Positions 59,181-64,000 of a stretch of DNA of 64,000 nucleotides are shown here, in pieces (the first letter of the stretch is position 1; every line of letters begins with the position of its first letter). The position numbers and the translations under genes were made by a program. Under the pieces are notes generated by a model. It was not told the DNA's origin and made no database searches. It was given only the letters and a program-made list of their open reading frames with translations. This DNA comes from Thamnaconus septentrionalis (Eukaryota > Chordata > Actinopteri > Tetraodontiformes > Monacanthidae), in the NCBI GenBank assembly GCA_009823395.1, contig CM020518.1, positions 10,778,501-10,842,500 of the forward strand. The letters are read 5' to 3'.

Positions 59181-59614
59181 TTTTTTTCGGCAAGCTCAGA
59201 AACGGCCTCACCGTCTCTGCAGACTTTCTTCCACCTCAGATCTCATTTTTGAAACGATGTTCGAAACAATCTGCTTTGCACCTAACAGGGCTATTATGTA
59301 ATTGATTTTTTTTTTTTCCCGTGCAAATATATATAGCTTGTGTATTGTTACAGAACCCCCAAACTGTTTTTTTTTTTTTTTTCAATGTCCTGGGACTGAA
59401 ACCAACGGAAGCCCCGTGCAGGATTCGGCCCGCGTTTTACTTGGCTTCTTCAAATCCTGTTATCCACTGAGGAAAACCAGCTTTCTTCTCCCATATGTGT
59501 CAAGAAATTAGGTTACAGCCGAGAACCAGGTATAATCTTTTTACTCTGCCCCACCAACCAAACAAAATATATGTAAACGCAATAGAAATCGTGTCGGCAC
59601 GTCGGCGTCTGACA

Positions 59615-59656
59615 GAAGAAGAAGAAGAAGAAGAAGAAGAAGAAGAAGAAGAAGAA
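59615..59656 (+). repeat. (GAA)14 microsatellite
   Basis: Fourteen uninterrupted GAA units, then GAG. Intronic GAA/TTC tracts can form triplexes. Confidence 0.95.
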
Positions 59657-59966
59657 GAGCGCAGCGACGACAGTGTTTTTGCGGATGGCTGCACTTCTCC
59701 CTCTGTTGTCGTTCTGCCGGCGCGCCGCGATCGCGGGGGCCACATCTGTCTTTCTTGATAGGATTATAAACCATTTGCAAACAGATGTTTTGCGCCGTCC
59801 CTCTTTGAAGAGAGCAATTCCGCCGGCTGCCGCCGGATTTACGGGGGCCGCTTTCTCCCGCCTGCCCGGCCGTCGAAATTTGTCGCCGCGGCGTCAATAT
59901 CCTCAACAATATAATGAAACTCTACATAAATCTCTCCTCCTGTTTTTGATCCGTCTTAAGTCCTAG

Positions 59967-59995
59967 CGGGGGGAGGGGAGGGGAGGGGAGGGGAG
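59967..59995 (+). repeat. (GGGGA)n, strong G-quadruplex motif
   Basis: A six-G run followed by four GGGG runs, all separated by single A residues. Runs of four or more G with one-base loops are the most stable class of quadruplex-forming sequence. Confidence 0.85.
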
Positions 59996-60091
59996 ATTTC
60001 GGAGGTTTTGTGTTGCGTTTTCGTCTTACTTTCCTACTCTTGTCGCACTCGATTTGATCTTCTTGATGATCTGCGACTCTGTATTTCCGCA

Positions 60092-60093
<2 letters not shown>

Positions 60094-60145
<52 letters not shown>
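60094..60145. repeat. (TC)26 microsatellite
   Basis: Twenty-six uninterrupted TC units, about 100 bp after the GGGGA tract. Confidence 0.95.
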
Positions 60146-60147
<2 letters not shown>

Positions 60148-60605
60148 CTAATGCGTCCGCGTTAATCACCCCCCAGAAAAGATGTTCCCAATCATGCCCA
60201 GTTTAGCTGTATAGAGCGGCGGCACCGTGGGACATCTGTTGCCAAAGCACCGTACATATAAACGGAGAAGCTAGCGTAGCGCCGCCGCGTGCCAGAAGCT
60301 AACAAGCTGCTGGCACTCCACCCCACCCATCGCCCCTCCCCTCTCCAACCCACCCCCCCCTCCCCACCCCCCATGTTTTCCAGCCGGTCGCACGCCAGAT
60401 TGGACGACTAAATCTCCCCCCCAATCAGCTTTGAAGTGCCGGGGTTGATTCCGCGCCGTGTTCTGGTTTTGTCAGCTCGCGTGTCCGTTCCGCGGCGGCG
60501 GCAGCCTGACAGAAATCCCCCGCCGAAGAGCTTAAAAGGCAGCTTGTTCCCGCAGCCTTCATCTCTGGCGGAGATTACAGGAGGATCTTAATGTGATCAG
60601 CCGGG

Positions 60606-60635
60606 CGCCTTTCACACCTGAGAGTGTGAAAGGCG
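60606..60635. promoter_or_regulatory. Perfect 12-bp hairpin with T-box-like core
   Basis: CGCCTTTCACAC and GTGTGAAAGGCG are exact reverse complements around CTGAGA. The left side reads TTTCACACCT, matching the T-box half-site TCACACCT. The inverted repeat is seen directly; factor binding is inferred. Confidence 0.45.
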
Positions 60636-63600
60636 AGATGGCCGTTTTAAAGAGGGGTTTGGAGATTTTCTCATTAGCGCCCAAAGCGCGGCGTCACGCC
60701 GCTCCGGCGTTCGCAAACCTGCGGTTTGTTTTTCAATTTTTTTAATTTGTTTTTTCATCGGTGAGCTCCCTTGCTGGTGTAAACCGGGTCACTCTTGCCG
60801 TTCGATGGCCTGGTTTTTAGTGTAGTGAGTTTATTCACCAATTTCATACAAAAGAGTTTCCTGATATCGTTGCTACCTTCTCTATGCTAAAAAGATTGTT
60901 GGTAATATTTAAATATGCCCATAGAAGATATCTGTTATTATCATAATAATGTGATCATACTCAACTAAACTACACACTAAATATACCTAGAGAGATTCTT
61001 TCCCTTGCTGCTCTCCTGCAGCTCCTGCAGCCTCCTCCCCAGTGATGATATTCCTCAAAAAGCGGTAAACGGCAAAAAAAAAAAGAAATGTCAGAGGTAA
61101 TTCTCCGGCGCTGCCTCTTACGGGCGGCTTGTTTCAGCTTTGTGGAGCGCAGCGAGTGCGTGTATAAAGAATTAATTACTTGAGAGATTGGGGGGGCGAA
61201 AGGGAGGAAGAAAATGGCGCGAAGGAAACTGATAGAGATCGAAGATGAAAGTGTCCCAGAAACATCCTTCAGGTTTACCCCACACAGTTTTTGTTTTCCA
61301 CAATAACGTGTTTGCATACGTTTGTGTATGTGTGTGGGTGCATGCGTGATAGAGAAGGCTCCTATATGTCCACTGCACCGTGTGCCAGACTTGAACGCTT
61401 TCTCTTCGAGAACTAAAAAATAGTCCCTGTAAGCTTCATCTCTCTTGGCACACACACACACAAAATCTCCACGGGGTCAACATGTAATTAAACCTCAGGC
61501 CGGCTCTCCAGTCTTACGAGGATGCTCGACATGGAAGGTGGCAGGAGCAGCGAGACGAGAGCGTTAACCTTAATCTGAACCGAGTCGCTCGATGGTTAAC
61601 CCGCGTGAAGAGCGCCGGCACCACGTGACCACCGGCCGGCCGGTCCCTGGCTGCCTCACTCTGACTCACACTGACGCTCGCAGACAGCTGCCACTGTCTG
61701 GTGCAACCCCCGGCCCCCCCGCTGACGACGCTGGAGACTCGCCTAGTGGAGCCGATGTGCAACTGCGCCTGGATTGGCAAGCGTCAGTGTTCCTCTTGTC
61801 ATCGTCTGGCCTCTTTCCCCAGCCTCCTCCGCCTCCTCCAACCGTGTTACAGCATGTGACGCATTGTTCTCCGAGACGGCAGACGTGACAAACAAGCCCA
61901 CTGGCCTCGGTTATCGCCATTATCCCCAAATCTTTGTCGCCTATGGTTGCGCAGCAGCTTAATCCGTCTCCTCAAGGTGTGCGGTCGTTGTTTGAAAAAA
62001 TCTATATATATATATCTGTAGAGTCTTTCAAACTTTCCTTTGTTGCTAAAAAAAAGTTCATTCTTTTCTTCATCTTTTTTCTTATCGGTAATTGTATTGA
62101 TAACCCGTGAAGCTTGGGAGCCGAAAACCGTCAAAGAAGTCGCGAAGACGGAACGTATTTAAGACAGCAAAATAGTTCTGAAATATGGATGAAAACGTTT
62201 AAAGGACTCTAGATGCGCAAACAGCCAAAACATGAGAGATCTCTTTGAAAAACAGAATAATTACCTCTACCTCTGTTTACAGCATCACCATCAAGAGAGA
62301 GCGCCATTTTTTTCCCCTTTGTTTTTTTTATGACTTTATTTGTCTTCCTCAGAAGTTAAATAAATCCTGTAGATTTATGAAACATGCTGGCAACGCTACA
62401 GGAAATCCCAGTGCACTCACATTGCTGCTTCTGACTTCAAACCCCTCAGTTCTTTTACTTTGCAGAGGCGCTGCTAGCGTTTTGACGTTTGTATGGATAT
62501 GTGTTTATACGTTTCCTTGACACCTCATTCATAATTGAAGCGACTCTAATAATGTTGGCCTCTTGCAGCAGTCAGACAGTATAACCGCCGCAGCTAAAAA
62601 CACCCCTCTGTCTTGCTTCAAGTGGTAAAAAAATAAAACGCTTCGGCGCTAATAACTTAGTAGCGCCGCTGCACTTTCTTTGCATTTGGCAGTTTTATCC
62701 CACGCCCAGCGCGGCGTGGATGATTGATAGAACACTATATTCAAACGCATCAATATGGAAATCTGCTGCAGCAACACGAAGAGACCATCCGCGAGTTCCA
62801 CGCACGCAATGTAAAATATCTGCGTTCGCAGCGCTGCAGTCATTTTCCTTTTTTTTTTATGCGCCCAGGGCGTGCAACGCCACCGATAAAAATGATTTGC
62901 ACGGGACATAGCGAAGAATTTGCCTGAATAGTTAAATTTCATAGGTAGATTTTTGGCGCCACGTACACCAGAGTCAGATTTTTGCCATTAAAACTGCACC
63001 GCTCGGGTTCGCTTTCTTCATCTTTTAGTAACTTTGAGGGGTTTAATCACCGAGGCGACGGAAGTTAACTGGGACGCGAGTCTGAGATCTGCCACCTGGG
63101 CAGAAAAAAATCCTGCGCGTCTGACGCGACACCTGCTGCGACTCCTGTTGTCTCTTGATGTAAAATTGATGCCGCCGCGCTCTCCGGGAGCGACGCGCCG
63201 CGCCGCGGAGGCTGGAGCAGGCCGGAGGAGCTCCGCCGCTATCGAGGCGTCTCGGTGGCATAACCAGATTAGTGGATAAGAGCCGGTGTCATGTCGGCAT
63301 TCTGCGTATTGTCAGCAAATCCCGCCCAAAAGCCCCGCCAATAACAATGGATCGTCCCCGTTAACGAGCGCTGGCTCGGCGGCGAGACGAGGGATTTAGC
63401 GGCGCTGGTTGTGTCTCGGTGACACCGGGAATCCTCGCGCTCTCGGCCGGATTCGTTTCCAAACTGCTTGACAGCTGGCTTTGACAACGACAACAACAAA
63501 TAACAACGGCGATCGCAAGTGTGAGTAAGAAGTGAGTGGGAGGAGGGAAACAGAAGAAGAAAAAGTAGTTTTGTTTGTTTCGATAGCAAATAGGCATCAA

Positions 63601-64000
63601 TGGGTTTTGATTCCAAAAGTGAAATAATTACAAAAAGGTACCCGTTGGATGTTTATTAGTCCTTGTATAGTGAAGTGCACACACAGTATGGTCTATATTG
63701 CAGAAATTCTGGTGTGTAGAGTATTTTTTTTAATGTATTATCTCCATGTTTATATTCATCTCCATCTGTCCCCAGCCATTCCCCCAGATGGGATGAGTAA
63801 CTTTTATCCAACCATATCTTGAGTTGTCTAACATATTTTTCAAAGTGCACTGAGACGGCAGTGATCTGTATTTTTCCGTGTCTGGTTCAGATTCAGGCTG
63901 AATGAAATGAGGCTTCTGCTTGAAAGATCCCAACATTTTGGCTACCATCTCTTTGGTTGATGGACCCGAAACATGTTCCTGGACAGTTTAGAACTCAGGA

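Larger units (their letters stand above)
52733..64000 (+). other. fibcd1: fibcd1 intron, at least 11.2 kb, runs off window
   Basis: Donor GTGAGT. No acceptor followed by the expected VFQRR-type coding sequence was found. It holds many microsatellites, a 55-bp duplicated element (58965, 59126), CpG-rich patches (54440-54810, 55190-55730, 63150-63300) and hairpins. From 61000 to the end little else is recognisable. Confidence 0.7.

Noticed and set aside
52733..64000. Search for the next fibcd1 exon (expected to begin VFQRR)
   Set aside because: TTCCAG strings at 53327, 55836, 56551 and 60377 are not followed by the expected coding sequence, so no further exon is called.

Overview
The window is vertebrate nuclear DNA, most likely from a ray-finned (teleost) fish. 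Three things point there: a spliced gene whose product is recognisably FIBCD1 (fibrinogen C domain containing 1), a hAT-type miniature transposon whose ends match a family I know from fish genomes, and very dense (CA)n, (TA)n and poly-T tracts. Nothing looks bacterial or viral. Species cannot be fixed from the sequence.

Layout. Positions 1-28695 hold no convincing coding exon: a decayed LINE 3' end (1160-1495), microsatellites, GC-rich CpG-dense patches, several AT-core segments that look like conserved non-coding elements, a 76-bp element present twice about 850 bp apart (16987 and 17839), and a perfect 19-bp stem-loop (27371-27424). From 28696 the plus strand carries four fibcd1 exons: 28696-28779 (cytoplasmic tail, tentative), 32786-33265 (transmembrane segment plus coiled-coil stalk), 43496-43655 (end of the coiled coil plus basic linker) and 52596-52732 (start of the fibrinogen-related domain). 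The exons join in frame with GT-AG borders. The last donor at 52733 opens an intron that runs past the window end, so most of the ligand-binding domain lies downstream. The initiator exon is not firmly placed.

The introns (about 4, 10.2, 8.9 and more than 11.2 kb) hold most of the recognisable mobile DNA: a hAT MITE with an 8-bp target duplication (33726-33981), a minus-strand solo LTR with a CTAG target duplication, its own TATA/Inr promoter and an internal 22-unit hexanucleotide expansion (36239-36778), and a TTAA-flanked 389-bp inverted-repeat element carrying a CTCF-like site (44586-44974). There is also a heavily decayed tandem array with a period near 21 bp (38537-39045). A short family of about 35-45 bp is scattered through the window in at least six copies on both strands.

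There is one protein-coding gene here, so no multi-gene system is visible. The observations most worth following are the non-coding ones: the paired 76-bp element, the dispersed short family, the decayed 21-bp array, the 19-bp hairpin, and the LTR whose predicted transcripts would begin almost at the hexanucleotide repeat.
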